IMG/VR virus record: IMGVR_UViG_3300041411_000178
Location: 124,001 to 188,000 of that record
From: a virus
DNA: 64,000 nucleotides
Strand: one strand, 5' to 3'
Position numbers and translations under genes: made by a program. Shown piece after piece: positions 41,344-49,534 of the stretch (within the stretch, counting starts at the first letter, position 1; each line of letters opens with the position of its first letter). A model generated the notes under the pieces. The model had not been told where the DNA came from, ran no database searches, and saw only the letters and a list, made by a program, of their open reading frames with translations.

Positions 41344-41495
41344 AAGGTGATGAGGAAAAACTTTCGGACCAACAGACTCAATTGGCTGGCGCGGTCAAGA
41401 AGATCCGATCCAGTTTGCCGGTAGATCTAATTGAATTCTTGAATAAAGGAAAACGTTTCCATGAAAAAGAAAAGAACGTTCGGGGTAAGTCCTAA
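41340..41495 (+). CDS. Small overlapping protein, 51 aa
   Basis: Starts in an ATGA overlap and runs 35 bases into the next gene in another frame. The product (MKGDEEKLSDQQTQLAGAVK...) is helical with a basic end (KEKNVRGKS). Supported by coupling and codon content; the extended overlap reduces certainty. Confidence 0.45.
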   Translation: MKGDEEKLSDQQTQLAGAVKKIRSSLPVDLIEFLNKGKRFHEKEKNVRGKS

Positions 41496-42594
41496 GGGTG
41501 CACTCGTTCTTCGTGCCCGTGAAGAAGAGCGTCGTCGCAATCTTCCTCGGGTTCAAGCGACTCCAGAAGGTGGTTTGAAGCGCGTACAGCAAAATCCACT
41601 GCTGGAACTGATGGCGGAGTTTCCAATGCTCCCTCCGATCGACATCGATGTTGTTATCGATCCGAGCGTACACGCTGCGCTCGATCTCGCACTGCTGACC
41701 GTACGTGGTGGTGCGGTTGCTCGTAATAAGCTGCCGTGGAACCAGCCGTTCACTGGTAAGCATTACATTACCCATCCTGAAAACACAGATCTCCTGAAGC
41801 AAGTGACAGACCATTTGGTCAGTCCATTAAAGGTCTTTGACCCGCAGTGGGAAGGTAAGGTAATCAACGCTCCTGGAGGTGCTCCGGATAAAACGTTCCT
41901 CCTGGATCCGGGTATTACGCTTAACAGCAAGTTCAGTTGTGAACTTATTGAAAGCGATAACCAGCCGGTCAGTAATTGGTTGAACACCTGGTATCCCGGC
42001 GGCGTTTTGGCTGAACCGTTCGAGCAGCCACCGATATCACCTGCGGCGGCTCACCGTTGGAAATTGAGAATGGCCAATGCGCACGCTGAAGTAGGTCCCG
42101 ATGATAACAACTATCGGGACTACCTCGACACGATCCGTTCGTGGTATGCCGGGGATGCACCGCCCCATGAACACCGGATCTACACATCTGAAGCAAAGAT
42201 GTGCGAGAATCTGGAGAAGCTTCGGGTGTACTTCCACGACTTCAAAGAGCGTGTCGGTGTTCGCTTGCGTGGCCTTGATATCAAAATCGGTTTCGAAGTT
42301 GACGACCGGTTTAAGTTGATGGTCACGGAAGTGTTTTACCATGACCAGGCGATGCTGCTGTTGGAGGTTGTTACTACGCTCCCCAATATGCGTCCAATGG
42401 GGTTCGTGCGGTACTTCAAAGATCCTGGCACACTGAAAGCACGTAACGACTCCGAGCATGATATCTCGTGGACGTTTAATACGTTCTTCAGTGACTTCAA
42501 CGTGTTCGGTCGTGATCAGTTGGATCAGTTCCTGGACATCGTTGTGTATTGCCTTGATAAAGGCGTTCGTGAAGACATTGCGTATTTCGGGTAG
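41461..42594 (+). CDS. Unknown protein, 377 aa
   Basis: A very basic N-terminus (MKKKRTFGVSPKGALVLRAR, EEERRRNLPRV) is followed by a globular acidic body with no recognised motif. AAAGGA provides the ribosome site. The basic tail suggests nucleic-acid contact. Ends six bases before family X member 3. Confidence 0.65.
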   Translation: MKKKRTFGVSPKGALVLRAREEERRRNLPRVQATPEGGLKRVQQNPLLELMAEFPMLPPIDIDVVIDPSVHAALDLALLTVRGGAVARNKLPWNQPFTGKHYITHPENTDLLKQVTDHLVSPLKVFDPQWEGKVINAPGGAPDKTFLLDPGITLNSKFSCELIESDNQPVSNWLNTWYPGGVLAEPFEQPPISPAAAHRWKLRMANAHAEVGPDDNNYRDYLDTIRSWYAGDAPPHEHRIYTSEAKMCENLEKLRVYFHDFKERVGVRLRGLDIKIGFEVDDRFKLMVTEVFYHDQAMLLLEVVTTLPNMRPMGFVRYFKDPGTLKARNDSEHDISWTFNTFFSDFNVFGRDQLDQFLDIVVYCLDKGVREDIAYFG

Positions 42595-42600
42595 GTAACC

Positions 42601-43104
42601 ATGCAACAAGTTCCTGAAGGGGCGTATGAAGACCCCTTTGCTGATGAAGCGGTTATTCTTCAGTACTACAAGGACAACTGGCCAAAGAACCTCAAGAAAC
42701 TGAAGTCGATGGCAGTGCAGTTGTCCAAGGTGCCGGGTCAGAAGCGTTATCTGATTGAGGGTATCCTCAATTCCATCCAGCGCTCCTCTCGGCCCGATGA
42801 GTACTTGAAGGAATGCTTTAAGCAGCACGACGATTATTCTGTTTTGATCCCTGAGTTTATCGCAGAAGGTCATCACGGTATTTTGTTTGTTAATCGTGTG
42901 CTGTATCCCGTTACGGTCGTGGCCAGTAAGAGCTGGTTGCGTAAAAGCGATAAGTGGGACTTCCAACAGGAACTCGAGATCATGGAGTCCCTGGCTACGG
43001 AGTGGATGAAAGAGAACGGTAAAGTTCGTCTGGACGGGAAGATGTTGTTGTTCCCTGTATTTGGGTTCAGCGGTCTTTATCGCAAACTAACGATGGAATT
43101 GTAG
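42601..43104 (+). CDS. Paralogous family X, member 3, 167 aa
   Basis: Contains KDNWPKNLKKLKSMAVQLSK, GHHGILFVNRVLYPVTVVAS, KSWLRKSDKWDF and LFPVFGFSGLYRK, aligning with the two copies at 38507 and 39012. The most diverged member. It lies in the same + unit but is separated from them by seven unrelated genes. Confidence 0.66.
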   Translation: MQQVPEGAYEDPFADEAVILQYYKDNWPKNLKKLKSMAVQLSKVPGQKRYLIEGILNSIQRSSRPDEYLKECFKQHDDYSVLIPEFIAEGHHGILFVNRVLYPVTVVASKSWLRKSDKWDFQQELEIMESLATEWMKENGKVRLDGKMLLFPVFGFSGLYRKLTMEL

Positions 43105-43114
43105 GAGCAAGACA

Positions 43115-43276
43115 ATGTCCGCAATCAAGAAGGATTACAGTATCCCGTTACCAACCGATCCGATGTGGTGTCTGGCGCGTAAACCACCGGGCATCCGTAC
43201 CAAACCTCGTCCGCGTTACGAAGTACCTCTGGCTGATCCTACCAAGGCTCAGGAAGAGAAGGGGTTGTACCTGTGA
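43115..43276 (+). CDS. Small proline-rich protein, 53 aa
   Basis: Starts after GTAGGAGC with good spacing. The product reads MSAIKKDYSIPLPTDPMWCL and continues with a K/R/P-rich part (RKPPGIRTKPRPRYEVPL). Likely disordered. First of a cluster of four micro-genes. Confidence 0.6.
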   Translation: MSAIKKDYSIPLPTDPMWCLARKPPGIRTKPRPRYEVPLADPTKAQEEKGLYL

Positions 43277-43491
43277 ACGAGGAACAGAAAGCCCAGTTTG
43301 AAGCGGTGGTCGAGGAAAAAGCCAAAGAAGTACTTATCGTCGGTGTCGGTATTGCGGTGGGTGCTATCAGGAACATGGTTAAAGACATTAAGTTCCGGAT
43401 GATGGACATCGAGGCTAAGGCTCAGGCTATTCCACCTCGCCATAACTCTTACACACGACGTCGTAAGAAAGGACGTAGCCAGCCTTTCTAG
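43273..43491 (+). CDS. Small protein with basic tail, 72 aa, GTG start
   Basis: GTG start overlaps the previous stop. An acidic helical N-terminus (EEQKAQFEAVVEEKAKEV) is followed by an I/V/G-rich helix (LIVGVGIAVGAIRNMVKDI) and a strongly basic end (SYTRRRKKGRSQPF). Same architecture as the next protein, ending in KKGRS. A peripheral membrane or nucleic-acid binder is possible. Confidence 0.6.
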   Translation: MNEEQKAQFEAVVEEKAKEVLIVGVGIAVGAIRNMVKDIKFRMMDIEAKAQAIPPRHNSYTRRRKKGRSQPF

Positions 43492-43501
43492 GAGGTGCAA
43501 C

Positions 43502-43729
43502 ATGAACGAGAAACTAGAGGACCTAGAGGAAATCGTCGAGTCGGTTGAATCTGCTGAGAAAATACCCCAGAAAATTCTGTTGGTAGGGACTCATCAAGGC
43601 GCCAGTTTGGTAATGGCTAACTTGGCGAAAGATATAAGGGCCTCGATCAAAGAGGTGGTTGGTAAGTTCTCCGAGCGCCCACAGCGTTCCTATCCAAAGA
43701 AGGCCAAGAAGGGGCGCAGCCGTTCATGA
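43502..43729 (+). CDS. Small protein with basic tail, 75 aa (paralogue)
   Basis: An acidic N-terminus (NEKLEDLEEIVESVESAEK), a hydrophobic core (ILLVGTHQGASLVMANLAKDI) and a basic tail ending KKAKKGRSRS. It parallels the upstream 72-residue protein in charge layout and in the KDI(R/K) and KKGRS motifs. Good AGGAGG site. Confidence 0.6.
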   Translation: MNEKLEDLEEIVESVESAEKIPQKILLVGTHQGASLVMANLAKDIRASIKEVVGKFSERPQRSYPKKAKKGRSRS

Positions 43730-43860
43730 ACACGGTATCTGATTCGTTCCCGCCACCCGATCCAAAGGGTGCCAAAAATCCCTATCCTGGGCATTGCTAC
43801 CGGTTGCCTCCGCTTCCGGCACCACGTCCGTATCCACCACAAACACGCAAAGATAAGTAA
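43726..43860 (+). CDS. Small proline-rich protein, 44 aa
   Basis: Begins in an ATGA overlap. The product contains SFPPPDPKGAKNPYPGHCYR and LPPLPAPRPYPPQ; it should be disordered and could bind SH3-like or other proline-recognising modules. It resembles the 53-residue proline-rich protein in this cluster. Confidence 0.55.
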   Translation: MNTVSDSFPPPDPKGAKNPYPGHCYRLPPLPAPRPYPPQTRKDK

Positions 43861-43869
43861 GGAGTAAGC

Positions 43870-44190
43870 GTGGAAACTAAACTACCTCCTTATGACAATG
43901 GCTTCTACGAGATCATGCGGAGTCATACAGACCACCCGTTTAAGCTTGTGAAGTGGCTACTTCAGGAAAGGGGTGTTGATGTTTACCCCAAGTTCGAAGT
44001 TGAGCATGCCTGCGGTGTGTACTACCTCCTGGGTCACTGGATTGCCGATCCTGTTAACTGGCACGCCAATGCCCACAAGGAACTCGAAGCATTTGAAGCA
44101 GCCCGTTGCGAAGAACTCAGGAAAACGGGAACACTAACCGAAAAAGACTTCGAGCATTACGTGGTCTACGACAGCAACAAACACCTTTAG
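43870..44190 (+). CDS. Unknown protein, 106 aa, GTG start
   Basis: AAGGAG precedes the GTG. The product (METKLPPYDNGFYEIMRSHT...) is helical with aromatic residues (GVYYLLGHWIADPVNWHANA). No family is recognised. Confidence 0.6.
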   Translation: METKLPPYDNGFYEIMRSHTDHPFKLVKWLLQERGVDVYPKFEVEHACGVYYLLGHWIADPVNWHANAHKELEAFEAARCEELRKTGTLTEKDFEHYVVYDSNKHL

Positions 44191-44200
44191 GGGGAACATC

Positions 44201-44497
44201 ATGTCTGAAGCCGAAAGCAAGCGCCGCGCCGAAGTTACTGCGTGGCTGGAAGGTCGTACAGCACAAGAGTTGTTGGGTCATGCTCAAGCACTCTTCTACA
44301 CCGCTGTTGAAACCCAAGGCGGTATCCAGGAAGTGATTGCGACCTATACGACCCCTGAGGGTGAGCGGTCGTCGTTTACGCTCCACGTCAAGGATCACGA
44401 TCTGGTAACGATGGAACTGTTCAGTCGGGTAGATACGTTAGTGCAAGAAGTAGAAGCACTGGCTAACCATATCGAGCAAATGACCGATAGCGATTAA
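44201..44497 (+). CDS. Unknown helical protein, 98 aa
   Basis: The product (MSEAESKRRAEVTAWLEGRT...) is acidic with a coiled-coil-like end (DTLVQEVEALANHIEQM). Last gene before the 44518 promoter; no terminator is evident in the 20 bases following it. Confidence 0.6.
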   Translation: MSEAESKRRAEVTAWLEGRTAQELLGHAQALFYTAVETQGGIQEVIATYTTPEGERSSFTLHVKDHDLVTMELFSRVDTLVQEVEALANHIEQMTDSD

Positions 44498-44504
44498 CTT
44501 GTAG

Positions 44505-44532
44505 TCCGTTTCACGTCTACATTATTAACGCG
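44505..44532 (+). promoter_or_regulatory. Early-type promoter, TACATTAT core
   Basis: CCGTTTCACGTC-TACATTAT-TAACGCG; core at 44518-44525, 52 bases upstream of the 255-residue gene. A second, weaker TACATTTT lies at 44550-44557. Confidence 0.7.
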
Positions 44533-44576
44533 TTAATAACACAACCGCTACATTTTGTTTTAATAAGGATACTTTC

Positions 44577-45344
44577 ATGTCCCAGCAACTTTTCGTCACC
44601 TTACAAGAAGCTCGTCGCGTCAATGCTGTTAAGCACAACCGTCCTCGTGAACTCACCCAGGCGGAACAAATCCTCCTGGCCGGTATCGAGCTGTCGAAGA
44701 AACCGAAGTACGACATCGAGGAACTCAAGGACCTCTGCAAGCTGATGCTCGACACCACCGGCGGTGAACGTCTGGCAGACAAGCTCAAAGAGGCTGTGAA
44801 CGACCCTGTGGCGATGAAGTCGCTGGTTGAGGTCTATCCTCACGTTGAGTTCTACGACGTCATCAAGGAAGGCCCAGACGCCTTCAATCCCTTCGAACGC
44901 CTGCACTACGCGAACCAGCCTTTCGAAGTGCTCCAGAACAAGGCCGCAACACTCGTCGGGTTCTTCGGATTGCTGGAACAGTTGCCAAAGGGTATCGATA
45001 CCTACATCTACACCCCTTGGACCAACATCCATGCACTGCGGGCCCACTGGGATGGCGACAAGAAACAAACCCGTTGCCTGGGTTATGCGTTGCCGGCAGC
45101 ATTGCAGAAAGCAATCACCAGCACTCTCCAAGGGCGCTGGCAGGAAAGCGTGGTGGGCTCCATCATTGCTGACGGCCTGTTCAACAACAAGAACCTGTGG
45201 GTTCGTGCACGCGTCAGCGAACCGAAGTCCGACTTCGTACTGTCGTACCACGAAGATCCGAAGTTCTCTACCTACGGCGATCGCGGTCGTATTGTGAAAG
45301 CCACCAACAAGAAAACAAACAGCACGTATTACTTCTGCGTGTAA
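44577..45344 (+). CDS. Unknown protein, 255 aa, well expressed
   Basis: Starts MSQQLFVTLQEARRVNAVKH. Helical N-terminal half, mixed C-terminal half (KNLWVRARVSEPKSDFVLSY). C-ending codons and its own consensus promoter suggest strong early expression. No motif is recognised. The first gene of the unit ending at the 46569 hairpin. Confidence 0.65.
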   Translation: MSQQLFVTLQEARRVNAVKHNRPRELTQAEQILLAGIELSKKPKYDIEELKDLCKLMLDTTGGERLADKLKEAVNDPVAMKSLVEVYPHVEFYDVIKEGPDAFNPFERLHYANQPFEVLQNKAATLVGFFGLLEQLPKGIDTYIYTPWTNIHALRAHWDGDKKQTRCLGYALPAALQKAITSTLQGRWQESVVGSIIADGLFNNKNLWVRARVSEPKSDFVLSYHEDPKFSTYGDRGRIVKATNKKTNSTYYFCV

Positions 45345-45360
45345 CCTAAAGGGTTCGCTC

Positions 45361-45639
45361 ATGTTCAGTCCAGGTAGGCTAGAACACATGGAGTGGCGCC
45401 GCAAGGTGCTGCTCCGTGGCGAACCTGTTCTTACGGTCAAAGGTAAACTCAATCCTGACTGGGTGGACTGGTATCGCGCTACAAACAGAGTATCAGGCAA
45501 CATCGCAATAAATGCTGGTAAGAAGTTGATCCGGGAGGCAAAGGCACTTAAACAAGAGCCAGTGGTAACAGAGCCTCCAAAAACATTTCGAAAGATTAAC
45601 CCTCACCACCAACTAATGCTTTATTTCCAAACGGAGTAA
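45361..45639 (+). CDS. Small protein with NPDWxDWY motif, 92 aa
   Basis: Contains VLTVKGKLNPDWVDWYRATN, followed by NAGKKLIREAKALKQEP. The NPDWxDWY motif and the preceding TV stretch also occur at the start of the 551-residue protein (IVTVNPDWCDWYEQV). Otherwise basic and unrecognised. Confidence 0.62.
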   Translation: MFSPGRLEHMEWRRKVLLRGEPVLTVKGKLNPDWVDWYRATNRVSGNIAINAGKKLIREAKALKQEPVVTEPPKTFRKINPHHQLMLYFQTE

Positions 45640-45643
45640 AACC

Positions 45644-46027
45644 ATGTCAACAATACAACAACTCCAGGCAAGACGTATGGAAGTCCTGGACAAGATGTTT
45701 GATCCCGACACCAAGATCGTTGCTACCCCCAATCCTGATATGGTTGTGGGTATGTCTGGTCTGGCGCTCTACCTGGGTAAGGTAGACGGGATCCTGCGCA
45801 CAGGGTACGAGCAAGTCAAGCGCAACGTAATGTTCTTGCAGCACGACCTGCCCACGCCGAACGATCACTTCGAGAGTGCACTCGATGCATTCGACAAGGA
45901 TGCAAAGTCGCTGCGCATTCGAACCATCCCTGAAAAGATGGCCTTGAAACAACTGGCTGAGCAACACGAATACCGCCATAACAGCATTATGGACCTTCAG
46001 CCGCTGACCAAGCATTACATGGGCTAA
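45644..46027 (+). CDS. Unknown helical protein, 127 aa
   Basis: CGGAG provides the ribosome site. The product (MSTIQQLQARRMEVLDKMFD...) is mainly helical, with LPTPNDHFESALDAFDKDAK in the middle. Soluble. No family is recognised. Confidence 0.62.
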   Translation: MSTIQQLQARRMEVLDKMFDPDTKIVATPNPDMVVGMSGLALYLGKVDGILRTGYEQVKRNVMFLQHDLPTPNDHFESALDAFDKDAKSLRIRTIPEKMALKQLAEQHEYRHNSIMDLQPLTKHYMG

Positions 46028-46074
46028 CGGATTTTATACATCGGTTACTCAATAATAATCAGGAGATGTACCGC

Positions 46075-46560
46075 ATGAAAGCAATAAAGCGTATTGGCTT
46101 CGTTTTGGTTTCCGTGATTGCACTGGCGTTTGTTGTAGCGCCTTTGTTCGCGTTGGCTAACAGCAACAACTCCAGCCCCACGTACAACGTCAACGACAAG
46201 GAGCAGAAGTTCGTCTGCGAAGCGTTCACTCGCAACACCATCGACGCTGATGGGAAGTTGACGGACAATGATCCGAAGTATGTCAAGACCACGGTACTGG
46301 AAAACAAAGAGGGTTTCACCATTAAAGCGGGTGAGGCCTTCAAGGAAAAGGTGGTGCTGGGTAACGGGATGATCGGTCCTGGTAGCAACATGGGTAGTAA
46401 TAGCCGGGCTATCTTGCAGAAGCGTAACGAGATCCCGGGTGCCCTCTACTTCATGATCTACACCTTCGACAACGAAAAAGATCCGAAAGACCGCGTTGAT
46501 CCTGCTGATTCGCCAATCAAAGATATGGTGGTTCTGGGGCAATGCAAACGCAAGCAGTAA
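46075..46560 (+). CDS. Exported protein with signal peptide, 161 aa
   Basis: The ATG at 46075 is nine bases after AGGAG; the ATG at 46066 is too close. Signal peptide: KAIKRIGFVLVSVIALAFVV, with a likely cut after LFALA (about residue 29). The mature part is polar, beta-rich and has only two cysteines (KFVCEAF, LGQCKRK), one near each end, which may form a disulfide. A periplasmic role during early infection is inferred. Confidence 0.7.
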   Translation: MKAIKRIGFVLVSVIALAFVVAPLFALANSNNSSPTYNVNDKEQKFVCEAFTRNTIDADGKLTDNDPKYVKTTVLENKEGFTIKAGEAFKEKVVLGNGMIGPGSNMGSNSRAILQKRNEIPGALYFMIYTFDNEKDPKDRVDPADSPIKDMVVLGQCKRKQ

Positions 46561-46568
46561 CCTGCTGA

Positions 46569-46606
46569 ATAACCCTACAGATGCCTTAGGGTGTCTGTAG
46601 GGTTAT
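46569..46606 (+). terminator. Hairpin terminator
   Basis: A 13-bp perfect stem ATAACCCTACAGA / TCTGTAGGGTTAT with a 12-base loop; a T-rich stretch follows 16 bases later. Confidence 0.65.
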
Positions 46607-46670
46607 GGCTATTAGCCACTTTTTATTAACACTGTGGTACTAATCTAATATACCGTTTGGGAGAATAACG

Positions 46671-47138
46671 ATGTCTAAAGTTGCAGAGCTGGTTATCCGC
46701 GAATATCCGATGGAAGTTATTGCCGCTGATACCATGGAAGATCTGTTGGGTCTGTTCGAACAATTGATCCGTTTCGAAGATGCACTCGTTAACCTGGACG
46801 TACACAAAGATCCTCTCGCTATGGCCACGACCATGGATGAGATCTTGCTTATGGTTGATCGTTGCGCCATGGCTTACATCGGTGATGACCCTGTAGCCTT
46901 CCTGATGATCGACAAGGGCGAACCTTACGCTATCGGTTCTCTGTTCGTGGCCGAAGAACACCGTGGCCAGGGTATCGGGGAACTGTTGGTCAACATGCTG
47001 CGCGATTACCACCCCAACAACGACCTCACCGTGAGCTGCCATAAAGGTAACACCCGTGCACTGGCCTTTTACGAGCGCCTGGGTTTCGTGTTCACCGAGA
47101 CCGACCTGATCATGAAAGGTGTGCTCAAAGCAGTTTGA
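46671..47138 (+). CDS. GNAT-family N-acetyltransferase
   Basis: 155 residues. Acetyl-CoA-binding motif A is visible as LFVAEEHRGQGIGELLVNML, with RGQGIG at residues 98-103, and motif B as NTRALAFYERLGF. These are diagnostic of the GCN5-related fold. The N-terminal 60 residues contain the substrate-specific part. The target is unknown; phage GNATs can modify host proteins, toxins or antibiotics-like molecules. A single-gene unit between a terminator and the next promoter. AT-rich upstream sequence TAATCTAATATACC could be its promoter. Confidence 0.88.
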   Translation: MSKVAELVIREYPMEVIAADTMEDLLGLFEQLIRFEDALVNLDVHKDPLAMATTMDEILLMVDRCAMAYIGDDPVAFLMIDKGEPYAIGSLFVAEEHRGQGIGELLVNMLRDYHPNNDLTVSCHKGNTRALAFYERLGFVFTETDLIMKGVLKAV

Positions 47139-47146
47139 TTTACAGG

Positions 47147-47173
47147 GTTTTTCACATCTACATTATTAGTGTG
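47147..47173 (+). promoter_or_regulatory. Early-type promoter, TACATTAT core
   Basis: GTTTTTCACATC-TACATTAT-TAGTGTG; core at 47159-47166, 42 bases before the 551-residue gene. Close to the consensus of all sites. Confidence 0.72.
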
Positions 47174-47207
47174 AATTACAATCACTGTTCTTAATGGGAG
47201 AACGACA

Positions 47208-48863
47208 ATGACTTTGAAATCGACTGGGTACGTACCTCCAATGCCTACACTGGCGATGCTCGCTGATAACGGCGGCATTGTAACTGTCAACCCGGACTGG
47301 TGTGACTGGTACGAACAAGTGTTTAACGAACCTGCTGGCGCCGGCTATGTCAAAGGGCGCGAGATCATGAACCAGGTTGATCAGTCGTACTCCGAACTGC
47401 TCAGCATCCGTAGCGAGGCCATGAAGAGTGCGATCCACTCGATGATCTCCAATGATCCAAACCGTCCTACCGTGCGCTTCAAAAGCATTGCAGAGGCCGA
47501 GAAGTCGTTCAAACTCTCCGGCAAGCACGCAATGGACTTCGACAAAGAAGAACAAGTGTTCACGTTTGACGGCTACTTCAGCGTCAGTGACATGGAAGCC
47601 ATCCTGTTCATCCGTCGTGCGGAAGAACTGATTGACAAAGCCAAGGAACGCTTTCCGGGTTTCTCCGACTGCGCTACTGGGAGCTACAAAGAGCTGGACA
47701 TCAATCAGTTGATGCAGGTCATGCAGCCATCTTTGTCGAGAACGGACATTGATTCCGAGATTTTCGCTACTCCTGTAGCCGAATCGCCAAATCGCGCGTA
47801 CATGTTCCCTGACGCCAAAGCCAAAGCTTCTCCGATGGCCGAGCAGTTCAACTCTGTTGTTGAAGCACACGCAACGCTGGCGGAATCCGGTATCCTGCGT
47901 CAGAACGTGATCCGCACGCCCGGCGTAAACAATCTGGTACTAGACGGGTACTTCACCCCGAAAGATCTGGAAGCGCTGCTGTACCTGTACCGCAACAACG
48001 ATCCGATGGTGTTCCCTGAAAAGGATGCCAACGGTCTGCCAAAGGACAGTCCCGCGGGTGATAAGCTGAACCGCAAGACCTTCATGGAACTGCTGGGTGT
48101 TACGCCTGAAACCAGCAGCGACGAAGTTGCGGAGAAACTCCGTGCAGCACGCCTTGTTCTGGAAGCAAATCTTACCGGACCTGTTGCAGGCCAATATTTA
48201 GACGGCCTGGGTAAGTTGTACGACGATGCTCTGGAACACCCAAGTTCGGCTAAAGCTCTTCTTCGTCCTACCGGCGATGATTTTGAGAAGAAGCTGCATG
48301 CGGAGATTGTTGGCGGTAGTCTGCGAGAGATCCCCGACGAACTGCCTACCGGTAACGCTGTCCTCAACCGGTTGATAACGGAAGGCGGCGGTCTGCGTCG
48401 TGGTGAATGGGCGGGTGAAGCTGCTGCCCGTACTGATATCAACCGCACGTCTATCGTGGGCGGTACTCGTATTCACTGCTTCGAAGAGGGTGACGATGAC
48501 TTCCCAATGATGACCGCTCTGATCAAGAAGATTGAAACCTTCGAAGAGCAGTTCGGTGGGTTGTCTTTGGCTGACTTCCGCGCGCAAGTAGACGCACCAT
48601 GGGCTGAAGGCGGTGTTGCCTACTTCAAGAAGGAAGACGGTCACTTCAGCCTGGTGTTCGAAAAGAACGAGGTGGTCGTCTCGCTGTTCTCGTTCAAAGT
48701 GGCTGAACACTCCAACCCTCCGGGTCAGATTGTCTTGTGCGAACACGCGCCAAGCCTGGTCAACTACACCACTATCTCCAGCTTCTTTGATCTGTTCATC
48801 AGCATCACGCCTGAGCAGGTAAAGGAAGCTAAAGACCGAGCTATCGAGAAACACGGTCAGTAA
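47208..48863 (+). CDS. Unknown 551-aa protein with internal duplication
   Basis: It begins with an NPDWxDWY segment (residues 28-35) shared with the 92-residue protein at 45361. Two related blocks follow: VFTFDGYFSVSDMEAILFIR near residues 117-136 and LVLDGYFTPKDLEALLYLYR near 243-262, each preceded by a helical segment and followed by a helix-rich piece. The C-terminal third (TRIHCFEEGDDDFPMMTALI...) is a separate domain. No catalytic motif is seen. It has its own promoter and terminator, so it is a single-gene unit. Confidence 0.68.
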   Translation: MTLKSTGYVPPMPTLAMLADNGGIVTVNPDWCDWYEQVFNEPAGAGYVKGREIMNQVDQSYSELLSIRSEAMKSAIHSMISNDPNRPTVRFKSIAEAEKSFKLSGKHAMDFDKEEQVFTFDGYFSVSDMEAILFIRRAEELIDKAKERFPGFSDCATGSYKELDINQLMQVMQPSLSRTDIDSEIFATPVAESPNRAYMFPDAKAKASPMAEQFNSVVEAHATLAESGILRQNVIRTPGVNNLVLDGYFTPKDLEALLYLYRNNDPMVFPEKDANGLPKDSPAGDKLNRKTFMELLGVTPETSSDEVAEKLRAARLVLEANLTGPVAGQYLDGLGKLYDDALEHPSSAKALLRPTGDDFEKKLHAEIVGGSLREIPDELPTGNAVLNRLITEGGGLRRGEWAGEAAARTDINRTSIVGGTRIHCFEEGDDDFPMMTALIKKIETFEEQFGGLSLADFRAQVDAPWAEGGVAYFKKEDGHFSLVFEKNEVVVSLFSFKVAEHSNPPGQIVLCEHAPSLVNYTTISSFFDLFISITPEQVKEAKDRAIEKHGQ

Positions 48864-48879
48864 TACCAGCAACACAACT

Positions 48880-48904
48880 GGGTGGAGAATTCTCCACCCT
48901 TTCT
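48880..48904 (+). terminator. Hairpin terminator
   Basis: The 20-base palindrome GGGTGGAGAATTCTCCACCC (8-bp stem, AATT loop) is followed by TTTCTTAA. Confidence 0.7.
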
Positions 48905-48964
48905 TAACGCAATACCCACTTAACAGAATCCACTCTGGTTTCTGAAACTATTGGAGCAATAAGC

Positions 48965-49534
48965 ATGGCTAGTCTTTTCCGTAACCGTACTTTGCTGGAC
49001 TCTTTCCCTAACCGCAACGTGGTAGGTGAAAGCACTGGTATTCATACCAATGACGGCAACCTTGTTTTCCGCGTGGGTATCGACTTCGGTATCCAAGGCA
49101 AGCTTACTCGCTACATGACTGTTAAAGCCCTGGGCAATGAGCTGGTAGAAGTCAGCCGGGCGATCAGTGAGTACGAAAGTTCCATCCTGGAGATCATTGA
49201 CATCCTGGAGGAAATGCAGCGCTGGGTCCTGGACATTGATTTTGTTCCGGGTGCAATCAGTCCTGTTCGTCACCGTGGTGATCTGGTATTCAACCGCGTG
49301 TTGTGCGAAGAGAACCCACTGATGGTTCACGCAGCGTGGTTCAACAAGAGCATTACCTGCTCGTTGTTCGGCAAAGGTCTGTACGACCTGGAGATCCGCA
49401 TTCCAGCGGGTGGTGAACACAATCACCGCATCTTCCAGCTGAAGATCATGTCGATGATCAACGTGTTCCGTGAACATCTGCGTGATGTTGAGAAGCTGCC
49501 GGTTCAACAACTGCTGAAGAAGGGTGCCAACTAA
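48965..49534 (+). CDS. Unknown protein, 189 aa
   Basis: GGAG eight bases before the ATG. The product (MASLFRNRTLLDSFPNRNVV...) contains a helical middle (ISEYESSILEIIDILEEMQRW) and beta-rich ends. No family is recognised. It overlaps the following start by one base (TAATG), so the two are coupled. Confidence 0.64.
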   Translation: MASLFRNRTLLDSFPNRNVVGESTGIHTNDGNLVFRVGIDFGIQGKLTRYMTVKALGNELVEVSRAISEYESSILEIIDILEEMQRWVLDIDFVPGAISPVRHRGDLVFNRVLCEENPLMVHAAWFNKSITCSLFGKGLYDLEIRIPAGGEHNHRIFQLKIMSMINVFREHLRDVEKLPVQQLLKKGAN

